Shown piece after piece: positions 1 to 6,761 of a DNA stretch of 7,263 nt. The translations under genes and the position numbers were made by a program. Source of the DNA: Marinilabiliales bacterium (lineage in GTDB: Bacteria; Bacteroidota; Bacteroidia; Bacteroidales; BM523); the NCBI GenBank assembly GCA_002869425.1, contig PKSZ01000350.1:1-7263 (forward strand), written 5' to 3'. The notes under the pieces were generated by a model, which saw only the letters and a list, made by a program, of their open reading frames with translations, was not told the origin of the DNA and did not search any database. Numbering within the stretch: position 1 is the stretch's first letter; every line of letters begins with the position of its first letter.

Positions 1-2
1 AA

Positions 3-62
3 AACAAAAAAAGACAGACATCTTCTGAGCCCCCAGAAATAACAAATAGTTTCAATACATGA
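3..62 (+). CDS. Possible C-terminal tail of an upstream gene (partial)
   Basis: Reading from base 3, the frame is open for 19 codons up to a TGA at 60-62. That TGA overlaps the ATG at 59-61 of the next gene as ATGA, the usual layout of translationally coupled genes. The peptide is short and hydrophilic (NKKRQTSSEPPEITNSFNT), as a protein tail might be. The frame starting at base 1 is also open for 13 codons to a TAA at 40-42 and is a rival reading. No family can be recognised from so few residues, so this is an inference from the stop/start overlap only. Confidence 0.25.
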   Translation, partial: NKKRQTSSEPPEITNSFNT

Positions 63-1120
63 GCAATCCTGTTTTTAAAAGTATTTACATCTACTACTTT
101 TCAGGAACGGGTAATGCCAAAGCCGTTGCTCATTGGATCGCTGATGAGATTAGAGACGACATCCCCAACATATACATCTACAACATTGATAAGGATAGGG
201 ACATTCATTTACCACATCCAGGTAAAAAAAGCATGATCGGAATTTGCTACCCAACACATGGATTTAATGCACCTCCAATTGTGTTAAAGTTCATTTCTGC
301 GTTGCAAAAAGGGCATAACCAGCAAGCCTTTCTTGTAAACACAAGAGCAGGAATGAAAATGTGGAAATTTTTCACATATGGTTTAAGCGGAATTGCTCTC
401 TGGCTACCGTCATTTATTCTGCTACTAAAGAATTACAAAAGAATACGCATTCGCTCGATTGACCTTCCATCAAACTGGATCGCCTTTCATCCCGGGATTA
501 AAAAATCAGTGGTTAAAAGTATTGTAAACAACTGGGAAAAAGTAAGCAGAAAATTTGCCAAAAAACTTTTATCAGGAGAAAAATCATATCGATCATTATT
601 AGATCTTCCTTTTGATATTCTAATATCTCCAATCGCTGTTGTTTATTATCTTATAGGTAGATTTTTTCTGGCAAAAACATATATTGCCGGCAACAAATGC
701 ACACAATGCGATTTGTGCATAAAGAATTGTCCCGTGGGTGCCATACGAAAAATCAACGACCGTCCTTTCTGGACATACAAATGCGAAAGTTGTATGCGAT
801 GTTTAAATTTATGCCCTCAAAAAGCCATAGAAGTTCCGCACTTATATATTGGATTGATACTACTTGGAACAAGCCTTCTCAGTAATTATGCTTTTTCAGA
901 AATTATCCTTCCAAATCTGGACAACATAGAGCTACTCTGGCAGAAGATTGTATCATTCCTGGTATGGAACATGATTAGCTTACCCATATATTTTCTTGTT
1001 TACAAAATCACACACCATTTAATGGCCATTAAAATTATCAGCAATATAATCACATGGCTATCTTTAACGCATCTGAAATTTTGGAGGCGTTATAAATTTC
1101 CAATCAAAAACAAGGATTAA
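59..1120 (+). CDS. EFR1-type flavodoxin-like / two-[4Fe-4S] ferredoxin fusion with hydrophobic segments
   Basis: A 353-residue redox protein. The N-terminus (about residues 8-97) is flavodoxin-like: a beta strand runs into the FMN phosphate-loop motif FSGTGN at 14-19, and NTRAG at 94-98 is the second typical block. Two bacterial-ferredoxin motifs follow, C214-x2-C217-x2-C220-x3-C224-P and C242-x2-C245-x2-C248-x3-C252-P, so two [4Fe-4S] clusters are expected. Hydrophobic stretches lie at about 104-123, 184-205, 262-284 and 297-317, with a further hydrophobic tail, which suggests membrane association. This arrangement matches the EFR1 group of flavodoxin-ferredoxin fusions, whose physiological substrate I do not know. 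Electron transfer between FMN and the clusters is inferred from the domains. The ATG at 59 lies just before the conserved first strand, so the start is likely right. The gene converges on glyS with overlapping stop codons. It may be coupled to an upstream gene through the ATGA at 59-62. Confidence 0.85.
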   Translation: MSNPVFKSIYIYYFSGTGNAKAVAHWIADEIRDDIPNIYIYNIDKDRDIHLPHPGKKSMIGICYPTHGFNAPPIVLKFISALQKGHNQQAFLVNTRAGMKMWKFFTYGLSGIALWLPSFILLLKNYKRIRIRSIDLPSNWIAFHPGIKKSVVKSIVNNWEKVSRKFAKKLLSGEKSYRSLLDLPFDILISPIAVVYYLIGRFFLAKTYIAGNKCTQCDLCIKNCPVGAIRKINDRPFWTYKCESCMRCLNLCPQKAIEVPHLYIGLILLGTSLLSNYAFSEIILPNLDNIELLWQKIVSFLVWNMISLPIYFLVYKITHHLMAIKIISNIITWLSLTHLKFWRRYKFPIKNKD

Positions 1121-2640
1121 AGACTTACTTTAATTTTTTCGCCAATTATTTCTATCAAAGAAGAAATCTGAACTCTTTCCTGCTTCATTGTATCACGATG
1201 ACGAATGGTAACAGTGTTATCTTTTAAAGTATCATGATCTACTGTAATGCAGAAAGGAGTTCCAATAGCATCCTGTCTCCTGTAGCGTTTACCAATAGAA
1301 TCCTTTTCTTCATAGTAACAGTAAAACTGATACTTAAGCTCATCCATGATTTCACGCGCCTTTTCCGGGAGACCATCTTTTGCCAATAAAGGAAGAATAG
1401 CTGCCTTAACAGGTGCTAAAACAGGTGGAATATTCAAGACTACTCTTTCTGCTCCTCCTTCTAGTTTTTCTTCGTTATATGCATGACTAAGTACAGCAAG
1501 AAAAGTCCTATCAAGTCCAATGGATGTTTCTACAACATAAGGCACATAGCTTTCGTTCAGTTCAGGATCAAAATACTGAAGCTTCTTGCCTGAAAATTTC
1601 TGATGTGCGCTCAAGTCAAAGTCTGTCCGTGAATGTATGCCTTCAAGCTCTTTAAAGCCAAAAGGAAAATCGAATTCAATATCACAGGCTGCGTTTGCAT
1701 AATGGGCCAGCTTTTCATGATCATGCCAACGATACTTTTCTGCAGGTATACCCAGTGAAAGATGCCATTTCATTCTTTGCTCTTTCCAGTAATCGTACCA
1801 TTTCATTTCTTCCCCCGGACGTACAAAAAACTGCATTTCCATCTGCTCAAACTCTCTCATCCTGAATATAAACTGGCGAGCAACTATCTCATTTCTAAAG
1901 GCTTTTCCAATTTGTGCAATTCCAAAAGGCACCTTCATTCGTCCTGTTTTTTGAACATTCAGGTAATTGGCAAAAATTCCCTGTGCTGTTTCCGGGCGTA
2001 AAAATATCTGATTAGATCCTTCGCTTAATGACCCCATCTGTGTTGAAAACATTAAATTAAATTGTCGAACGTCAGTCCAGTTCTTCGAGCCCGATATGGG
2101 GCATGCTATTTCCAATTCCTCAATTAATGCTTTCACATCAGACAAATCGTTCTTTTCAAGAGAACCGAATAATCGTTTACTTATTGTTTCCATTTTTTCC
2201 TTATAACCCAAAACCCTTGGGTTGGTAGAAATGAATTGTTCTCTATCAAAAGAATCGCCAAAACGCTTGGCTGCTTTTTTTACTTCCTTTTCTATCTTGC
2301 CTTCTATTTTGGCCAGATAATCTTCTACCAAAACATCAGCTCTGTATCTTTTCTTCGAATCTTTATTGTCTATCAAAGGATCGTTGAAAGCGTCAACATG
2401 ACCGGAAGCTTTCCAGGTTGTTGGATGCATAAATATAGCAGCATCAATCCCAACAATGTTTTCATGAAACTGAACCATGGACTTCCACCAGTATTCCTTA
2501 ATATTCTTTTTCAATTCGGCTCCAAACTGACCATAATCATATACAGCACTTAATCCATCATAAATCTCACTGGATTGAAATACAAAACCATACTCTTTGG
2601 CATGACTTATCAGCTTCTTAAAAACATCATCATTTGACAT
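1117..2640 (-). CDS. glyS: Glycyl-tRNA synthetase, single-chain dimeric type
   Basis: A 507-residue class II aminoacyl-tRNA synthetase that charges tRNA-Gly with glycine in the cytoplasm. It is the one-polypeptide alpha2 form, not the alpha2-beta2 GlyQ/GlyS form. The N-terminus (DVFKKL, EYGFVFQSSEIYDG, YDYGQFGAELK) and HENIVGID are typical. CPISGSKNWTDVRQFNLMF begins at residue 180. Motif 2 runs from FRNE at 248-251 through the arginine-rich RQFIFRMREFEQMEMQFF. Motif 3 is GLDR at 375-378. The anticodon-binding domain covers about 403-499 and includes APVKAAILPL and DSIGKRYRRQDAIGTP. Length is close to that of Bacteroides homologues (about 510 residues from memory). The ATG at 2640 gives the expected N-terminus. 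The gene reads away from nadB and carries its own promoter-like box 25 bases upstream. Its stop overlaps the stop of the converging EFR1 gene. Nothing essential appears to be missing. Confidence 0.97.
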   Translation of the reverse strand: MSNDDVFKKLISHAKEYGFVFQSSEIYDGLSAVYDYGQFGAELKKNIKEYWWKSMVQFHENIVGIDAAIFMHPTTWKASGHVDAFNDPLIDNKDSKKRYRADVLVEDYLAKIEGKIEKEVKKAAKRFGDSFDREQFISTNPRVLGYKEKMETISKRLFGSLEKNDLSDVKALIEELEIACPISGSKNWTDVRQFNLMFSTQMGSLSEGSNQIFLRPETAQGIFANYLNVQKTGRMKVPFGIAQIGKAFRNEIVARQFIFRMREFEQMEMQFFVRPGEEMKWYDYWKEQRMKWHLSLGIPAEKYRWHDHEKLAHYANAACDIEFDFPFGFKELEGIHSRTDFDLSAHQKFSGKKLQYFDPELNESYVPYVVETSIGLDRTFLAVLSHAYNEEKLEGGAERVVLNIPPVLAPVKAAILPLLAKDGLPEKAREIMDELKYQFYCYYEEKDSIGKRYRRQDAIGTPFCITVDHDTLKDNTVTIRHRDTMKQERVQISSLIEIIGEKIKVSL

Positions 2641-2664
2641 AAGGCATTCTTTTTATTAACCGTG

Positions 2665-2672
2665 CAAAAGTA
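2665..2672 (-). promoter_or_regulatory. Putative glyS promoter -7 box (TACTTTTG on the minus strand)
   Basis: The plus strand reads CAAAAGTA, so the minus strand has TACTTTTG, an exact match to the Bacteroidota -7 consensus TAnnTTTG. It ends about 25 bases before the glyS ATG, leaving room for a short leader of roughly 15-20 bases. The -33 element is weak: the best candidate is a TTATG-like sequence about 19 bases upstream, not a clear TTTG/TTG. No transcript evidence is available. Confidence 0.6.
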
Positions 2673-2728
2673 ATTTATTTTGCTTTCATAACATAAAAAA
2701 GTTAGCTATGGTATTTACATATAATACG

Positions 2729-2736
2729 TACTTTTG
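2729..2736 (+). promoter_or_regulatory. Putative nadB promoter -7 box (TACTTTTG)
   Basis: TACTTTTG matches the Bacteroidota -7 consensus TAnnTTTG exactly and ends 22 bases before the nadB ATG, so the expected transcript leader is only about 15 bases. A clear -33 TTTG is absent; CTATG sits about 18 bases upstream. It is the same octamer as the box serving glyS on the other strand, 56 bases away. The short AT-rich spacing leaves little room for a separate operator or riboswitch. Confidence 0.6.
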
Positions 2737-2758
2737 ATCAATCATTGATTTCAGCTAA

Positions 2759-4330
2759 ATGGCAAGAAAGGTAGATTTTTTAGTTGTTGGCTCAGGAATA
2801 GCAGGGCTCAGCTACGCTTTGAAAGTTGCAGAACATGGATCAGTATGCGTAATCAGCAAAACACAAATACAAGAAACCAACACAAGATATGCACAAGGAG
2901 GAATTGCAGCGGTAGTGGAAAAGCCGGATTCCTACAAGAAACATTTCGAAGACACAATGAGCTGTGGATCTGGACTTAACAACGAGAGCATTGTTCGAAT
3001 GGTTGTAAAAGAAGGTCCGAAAATGGTTCATGACTTAATGAACTGGGGTACACAATTCGACAAAAAACCCAGTGGACATTTTGATTTGGCACGCGAAGGC
3101 GGTCACTCGGAAAAGAGGGTTTTACATCACAAAGACAACACAGGATTTGAAATACAACGTGCATTAACAGAAAAAGTGCTTAATCACCCCAACATTACAG
3201 TTATACCACACTGTTTTGCTGTGGATCTGATCACGCAACATCATTTGGGGAAACAAATCAAACGACAAGATTCCAATATTGAGTGCTATGGAGTATATAC
3301 TCTTGATTTAAATAACAATAAGATAGAAACCATTCTGACAAAAAACACAATGATAGCCACCGGCGGTATTGGCAATCTTTATTTGTCAACTACAAACCCC
3401 TTGATATCAACAGGCGATGGTATTGCACTTGTATACAGAGCAAAAGGGATTATTGAAAATATGGAGTTTGTTCAATTTCATCCAACTGCTTTCTACAACC
3501 CAATTGAAAGACCTTCCTTTTTAATTACAGAAGCCCTGAGAGGATTTGGTGCAATTCTAAAGACAACGGATGGTAAACCATTCATGCACAAATATGATGA
3601 TAGAGAAAGCCTTGCACCAAGAGATATTGTTGCCAGAGCGATAGATACAGAACTAAAAATGCGAGGTGATTATTTTGTTCATCTTGATTGCAGGCATTTG
3701 GATTCTGACGAGCTAAAATCAAAATTTCCCAATATTTATGAAGAATGTCTAAAACGAAGAATTGACATTACCAAAGAATGTATCCCGGTTGCTCCTGCGG
3801 CTCATTACTTGTGCGGAGGTATAAAAATAGACAATAACGGACAGACTTCAATTAAAAATCTGTATGCAGCAGGTGAGGTAAGCTCTTCAGGTCTTCATGG
3901 TGCAAACAGGCTTGCATCAAATTCTCTTCTGGAGGCTGTTGTATTCTCTGACAAAGCAGCTAAAGCTTCTATTCAAAACCTTTCTCAGTCTAAATTTGTG
4001 GAAAAAATTCCAGACTGGAACGACGATGGGACAACCTTACCCGAAGAAATGGTATTGATAACACAAAGTCAAAAGGAAGTGCAACAAATCATGACCAATT
4101 ATGTAGGTATTGTTCGTTCCAATCTTCGACTGAAAAGAGCACTAACCCGACTTGAAATATTATACCTTGAAACAGAAGTATTGTACAAAAAATCAAAATT
4201 AAGCCTGCGACTTTGTGAACTCCGAAACCTGATTAATGTGGGCTACCTTGTAATAAAAATGGCAAAAGAACGAAAAGAAAGCAAGGGATTGCATTACAAT
4301 ATTGATTTCCCTCCTGAAATCAATCTATAA
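2759..4330 (+). CDS. nadB: L-aspartate oxidase, first step of de novo NAD synthesis
   Basis: A 523-residue FAD-dependent flavoprotein that oxidises L-aspartate to iminoaspartate, which quinolinate synthase NadA then uses. The family reduces oxygen or fumarate and belongs to the succinate dehydrogenase/fumarate reductase flavoprotein group. The Rossmann dinucleotide motif is VVGSGIAGL with glycines at 11, 13 and 16. YAQGGIAA follows at 44-51. REGGHS at 112-117 holds the Glu equivalent to E. coli E121. FVQFHPTA at 237-244 holds the conserved His. LAPRDIVAR begins at 285, with R288 corresponding to the catalytic Arg290 of E. coli. H349 lies in HYLCGG, and GLHGANRLASNSLLEA closes the FAD domain. 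The helical C-terminal domain includes VGIVRSNLRLKRAL. Length is near the E. coli enzyme (540). The ATG at 2759 directly precedes the FAD strand. nadA and nadC are not in this window, so the gene appears to be transcribed alone. Confidence 0.97.
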   Translation: MARKVDFLVVGSGIAGLSYALKVAEHGSVCVISKTQIQETNTRYAQGGIAAVVEKPDSYKKHFEDTMSCGSGLNNESIVRMVVKEGPKMVHDLMNWGTQFDKKPSGHFDLAREGGHSEKRVLHHKDNTGFEIQRALTEKVLNHPNITVIPHCFAVDLITQHHLGKQIKRQDSNIECYGVYTLDLNNNKIETILTKNTMIATGGIGNLYLSTTNPLISTGDGIALVYRAKGIIENMEFVQFHPTAFYNPIERPSFLITEALRGFGAILKTTDGKPFMHKYDDRESLAPRDIVARAIDTELKMRGDYFVHLDCRHLDSDELKSKFPNIYEECLKRRIDITKECIPVAPAAHYLCGGIKIDNNGQTSIKNLYAAGEVSSSGLHGANRLASNSLLEAVVFSDKAAKASIQNLSQSKFVEKIPDWNDDGTTLPEEMVLITQSQKEVQQIMTNYVGIVRSNLRLKRALTRLEILYLETEVLYKKSKLSLRLCELRNLINVGYLVIKMAKERKESKGLHYNIDFPPEINL

Positions 4331-4438
4331 CAAATTATCACGGAAATATACGATTTCGGGGTACAAGCTATAAAAAGCTTAATTAATTAAAGTATTATAG
4401 TTACCTTTAAATACTATACGTATTTACAATTAAAAGCT
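4331..4438. other. Short intergenic region between nadB and the metalloprotease gene
   Basis: 108 AT-rich bases. Two small inverted repeats are visible: GAAAT/ATTTC around a 5-base loop (about 4344-4358) and AAGCT/AGCTT around a short A-rich loop (about 4365-4380), the latter running into TTAATTAATTAA. Neither has a GC-rich stem followed by a T-run, so I do not call a terminator. The 3' half probably holds the promoter of the downstream gene. Confidence 0.4.
4402..4409 (+). promoter_or_regulatory. Weak candidate -7 box for the metalloprotease gene (TACCTTTA)
   Basis: TACCTTTA differs from the Bacteroidota -7 consensus TAnnTTTG only at the last base and ends 29 bases before the ATG at 4439, a distance similar to the boxes found for glyS and nadB. 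No -33 TTG-like element is clear in the A/T-rich sequence upstream. In such AT-rich DNA a one-mismatch hit can occur by chance. Confidence 0.3.
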
Positions 4439-6538
4439 ATGAGATTATTTTCAATTATTTCTATAAGTATTTTTCTTCTTTCAATAAGTACCTTAACTGC
4501 ACAAGACATAAAACGTTGCAAAACACCAGAGGTTAATAATTATATATTAGAAAATAACCCTGATGCACGAAAGAGCACAAACAAACTGGAAGAATTCACG
4601 CAAAATTTCACAGAAAACTATGTAAAATCAGATCAGGTATATATAATTCCTATCGTTTTTCACATCCTGCATGATAATGGTCCTGAAAACATTTCAAAAG
4701 AACAAGTGCTTGATGCGGTTCGAATTATCAATGAAGATTTTAGAAAGCAAAACAGCGATACAAACTTGATTATTGATGAATTCAAATCAATTGCCTCAGA
4801 TACATACATAGAATTCCGACTGGCAAAAGTTGACCCATGGGGAAATTGTACAGACGGCATAACCCGATATGAAACGGATGCAACCTATGAAGCCAATGAT
4901 TACGCTAAGCAGGTAGCACAGGCCTGGCCACGCGATATGTACCTTAACGTATGGGTGGTTCATGACATTCCGGGAGCAGCTGGTTACTCTTATTACCCAG
5001 GCTCTGTTGATGGTGGCTGGGGTGAAAATGTAGATGGTGTTATTTTATGTTATAACTATCTGGGAAGTATTAGTCCATCTTCAGGAAATAAAGCACGAAC
5101 GCTTACGCATGAAATTGGACACTATTTAAACCTTATGCATCCTTGGGGAAACTCAAACGAACCAGGCTTACAATCAAATTGTGATATTGATGATAACGTA
5201 TCAGATACACCCAATACAATTGGCAGCGAGAGTTGTGTTTTATCACAATCGACCTGTGGTTCACTAGATAATGTTCAGAACTATATGGACTATTCATATT
5301 GTTCAAGAATGTTTTCTCTGGGCCAGGGAGAAAGAATGCAGGCCACACTAAATTCAAGCACTTCAGGAAGAAATAACTTAAGTACAACATCAAACCTGAT
5401 TGCCACTGGAACCATTGATGGATTCGAAAATCTTTGTCCTCCAATTGCAGAATTTATGGTTGACAATTACAAAGGCTGCGAGGGTTTCGATGTAAGTTTC
5501 ACAAACCGAACTTATGGTACAAATCTTGATTCATGTTCATATTACTGGGAATTTGAAGGAGGAACACCTTCTACTTCTAGCGATGAGAACCCAGTTGTTA
5601 ACTATCCTACGCCGGGCAACTATGATGTTAATCTGACAGTAAGCAATTCAAGTGGAACAGACATACTAACGAAGCAAACTTTTATTCATTCTGTGGATAC
5701 GCTGCTTGGTGGAATTCCTCCCTATACAGAAAGCTTTGAAAATTCAAGTTTCCCTGTAAATCTGACTGATGACACACAAAGCTGGGAAAACATTGAAGAT
5801 GGTGAAGCGCATTGGGAAAGAACAGAAGTAGTTTCTGCTGAAGGTAATGCTTGCCTCCGAATTGCCAATTATTTAAATGAAGAAGAAACCTTAAATGTAT
5901 TGGTCTCTCCAAATCTCAACATCAGCGATATTGACTCAAACCTAGTTCTTACATTTAAAGTTGCTTATGCAAGAAAAGATGTATATTCCAAAGACATTTT
6001 ACAAATGAGAGCTTCTCCCGATTGTGGCCATTATTGGAGTATAAGGTACTACAAGCAAGGCTCATCGTCGCTTATTACAGCCCAAAACGACCCTGTATCG
6101 GGCACGTTTATCCCAACAGAGGATGACTGGCGAGAAGAAACTGTTGATCTTGGATATTATCTCAACAAATCTTATATTATGCTGAAGTTTATGGTAACCA
6201 GTAGGGGAGGAAATTACCTATACATGGATGATATAAGACTTAATGGTGAACCATTATCAACCTTAATAGAAAAAACCATTGGTGAAAATTTATTGGTTTA
6301 TCAAAATCCATTTGATGATGACACCAGAATAGAACTTTATTCAGAAAGCGGAGGCAATGCAGATCTTGAAATAACAGATATTAATGGTCGTAGAATTGCT
6401 ATTAGTCCCATTAATATAAAATCAGGCTCCAATTATTACAAGTTAAGTAGCTTTGCACAAAACCTCAGGCCAGGAATATATTTTATACGAGTAACTTCAG
6501 ATAATATAAATGAAATGCAAAAAATTATTAAGCTGTAA
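4439..6538 (+). CDS. Secreted M43-family zinc metalloprotease with PKD, jelly-roll-like and T9SS sorting domains
   Basis: A 699-residue exported protease. Residues 1-21 form a Sec signal peptide (MR, hydrophobic core, likely cut at TLTA|QD). A short propeptide with an RC pair at 26-27 follows. The catalytic domain covers about 66-320: the zinc motif HEIGHYLNLMH has ligands H224, H228 and H234 and catalytic E225, and NYMDY with M283 is the Met-turn, as in cytophagalysin/pappalysin (M43) enzymes. The usual metzincin Gly at the eighth motif position is Asn231. A PKD domain covers about 335-418 (YYWEFEGG, GNYDVNLTVSN). A beta-rich domain like the choice-of-anchor J/MAM folds covers about 424-603, including DDWREETVDLGYY and YLYMDDIRLNG. 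The last 85 or so residues form a type A T9SS sorting domain (YQNPFDDDTRIELYS, ITDINGRRI, LRPGIYFIRV, ending KIIKL). It should cross the outer membrane and be released or surface-anchored. The natural substrate is not predictable from sequence. Confidence 0.92.
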   Translation: MRLFSIISISIFLLSISTLTAQDIKRCKTPEVNNYILENNPDARKSTNKLEEFTQNFTENYVKSDQVYIIPIVFHILHDNGPENISKEQVLDAVRIINEDFRKQNSDTNLIIDEFKSIASDTYIEFRLAKVDPWGNCTDGITRYETDATYEANDYAKQVAQAWPRDMYLNVWVVHDIPGAAGYSYYPGSVDGGWGENVDGVILCYNYLGSISPSSGNKARTLTHEIGHYLNLMHPWGNSNEPGLQSNCDIDDNVSDTPNTIGSESCVLSQSTCGSLDNVQNYMDYSYCSRMFSLGQGERMQATLNSSTSGRNNLSTTSNLIATGTIDGFENLCPPIAEFMVDNYKGCEGFDVSFTNRTYGTNLDSCSYYWEFEGGTPSTSSDENPVVNYPTPGNYDVNLTVSNSSGTDILTKQTFIHSVDTLLGGIPPYTESFENSSFPVNLTDDTQSWENIEDGEAHWERTEVVSAEGNACLRIANYLNEEETLNVLVSPNLNISDIDSNLVLTFKVAYARKDVYSKDILQMRASPDCGHYWSIRYYKQGSSSLITAQNDPVSGTFIPTEDDWREETVDLGYYLNKSYIMLKFMVTSRGGNYLYMDDIRLNGEPLSTLIEKTIGENLLVYQNPFDDDTRIELYSESGGNADLEITDINGRRIAISPINIKSGSNYYKLSSFAQNLRPGIYFIRVTSDNINEMQKIIKL

Positions 6539-6585
6539 CGCTGACTTAAAATATACCTGAATTCTTATTGCTTTCTCAAGCGTTA
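6536..6585. repeat. Inverted repeat TAACGCT/AGCGTTA after the protease stop codon
   Basis: TAACGCT at 6536-6542 (its TAA is the stop codon) is perfectly complementary to AGCGTTA at 6579-6585, separated by 36 AT-rich bases. A second GCGTT at 6602-6606, followed by CTATTTTTT, could pair with the same AACGC. Either pairing might form a 3'-end hairpin on the protease mRNA, but the loops are long and the stems short, so a terminator role is only a guess. Confidence 0.3.
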
Positions 6586-6761
6586 AACAGTACATTATTA
6601 CGCGTTCTATTTTTTAGGCCAAAAATTCTGTTCGCCATTATACATTTAATGATTTAAGCTGCTTTTTTTATACGTTGATTTAAATATGAGTAAATAAATA
6701 TTATCTGCAATAGATTTTATTCTGTAATTTTGGATTCTATTAATAAGCTGATTGTGAACAG
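6539..6761. other. AT-rich non-coding stretch before the acyltransferase gene
   Basis: Of 223 bases, none belongs to a convincing coding frame: ATGs at 6649 and 6686 run into stops within a few codons. It contains the inverted repeat after the protease stop, T-runs at 6610-6615 and 6663-6669 without strong GC stems before them, and near its end a promoter-like box. I see no tRNA or riboswitch-like structure. Confidence 0.5.
6725..6732 (+). promoter_or_regulatory. Putative -7 box (TAATTTTG) for the acyltransferase gene
   Basis: TAATTTTG matches the Bacteroidota TAnnTTTG consensus exactly and ends 29 bases before the proposed GTG start at 6762, giving an expected leader of about 20 bases. A clear -33 TTTG is not visible. 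Its position supports a start near 6762 and argues against a start at the distant ATG at 7098. Confidence 0.5.

Noticed and set aside
697..885. Open frame of 62 codons inside the EFR1 gene
   Set aside because: It lies out of frame over the two ferredoxin motifs of the larger gene, has no recognisable domain, and the larger frame explains the conserved cysteines.
1762..2553. Two plus-strand open frames of 79 and 105 codons opposite glyS
   Set aside because: They are antisense to a strongly conserved synthetase (including motif 2), rich in Phe/Leu/Ser as expected from reverse reading of AT-rich coding DNA, and have no family signature.
2840..3164. Minus-strand open frames opposite nadB
   Set aside because: They are antisense to the FAD-binding region of nadB, overlap one another, and show no domain.
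4344..4392. Small hairpins after nadB as a rho-independent terminator
   Set aside because: Stems are only about five A/T-rich pairs and no T-run follows, so they fail the usual terminator pattern.
4660..5912. Minus-strand open frames of 66, 103 and 76 codons opposite the metalloprotease gene
   Set aside because: The plus strand there encodes the zinc motif, Met-turn and PKD domain without interruption. The minus frames have no recognisable features.
6609..6627. T-run, AGGCC, A-run as a terminator hairpin
   Set aside because: The stem is made only of A-T pairs and no T-tract follows it. It is more likely chance in AT-rich DNA.
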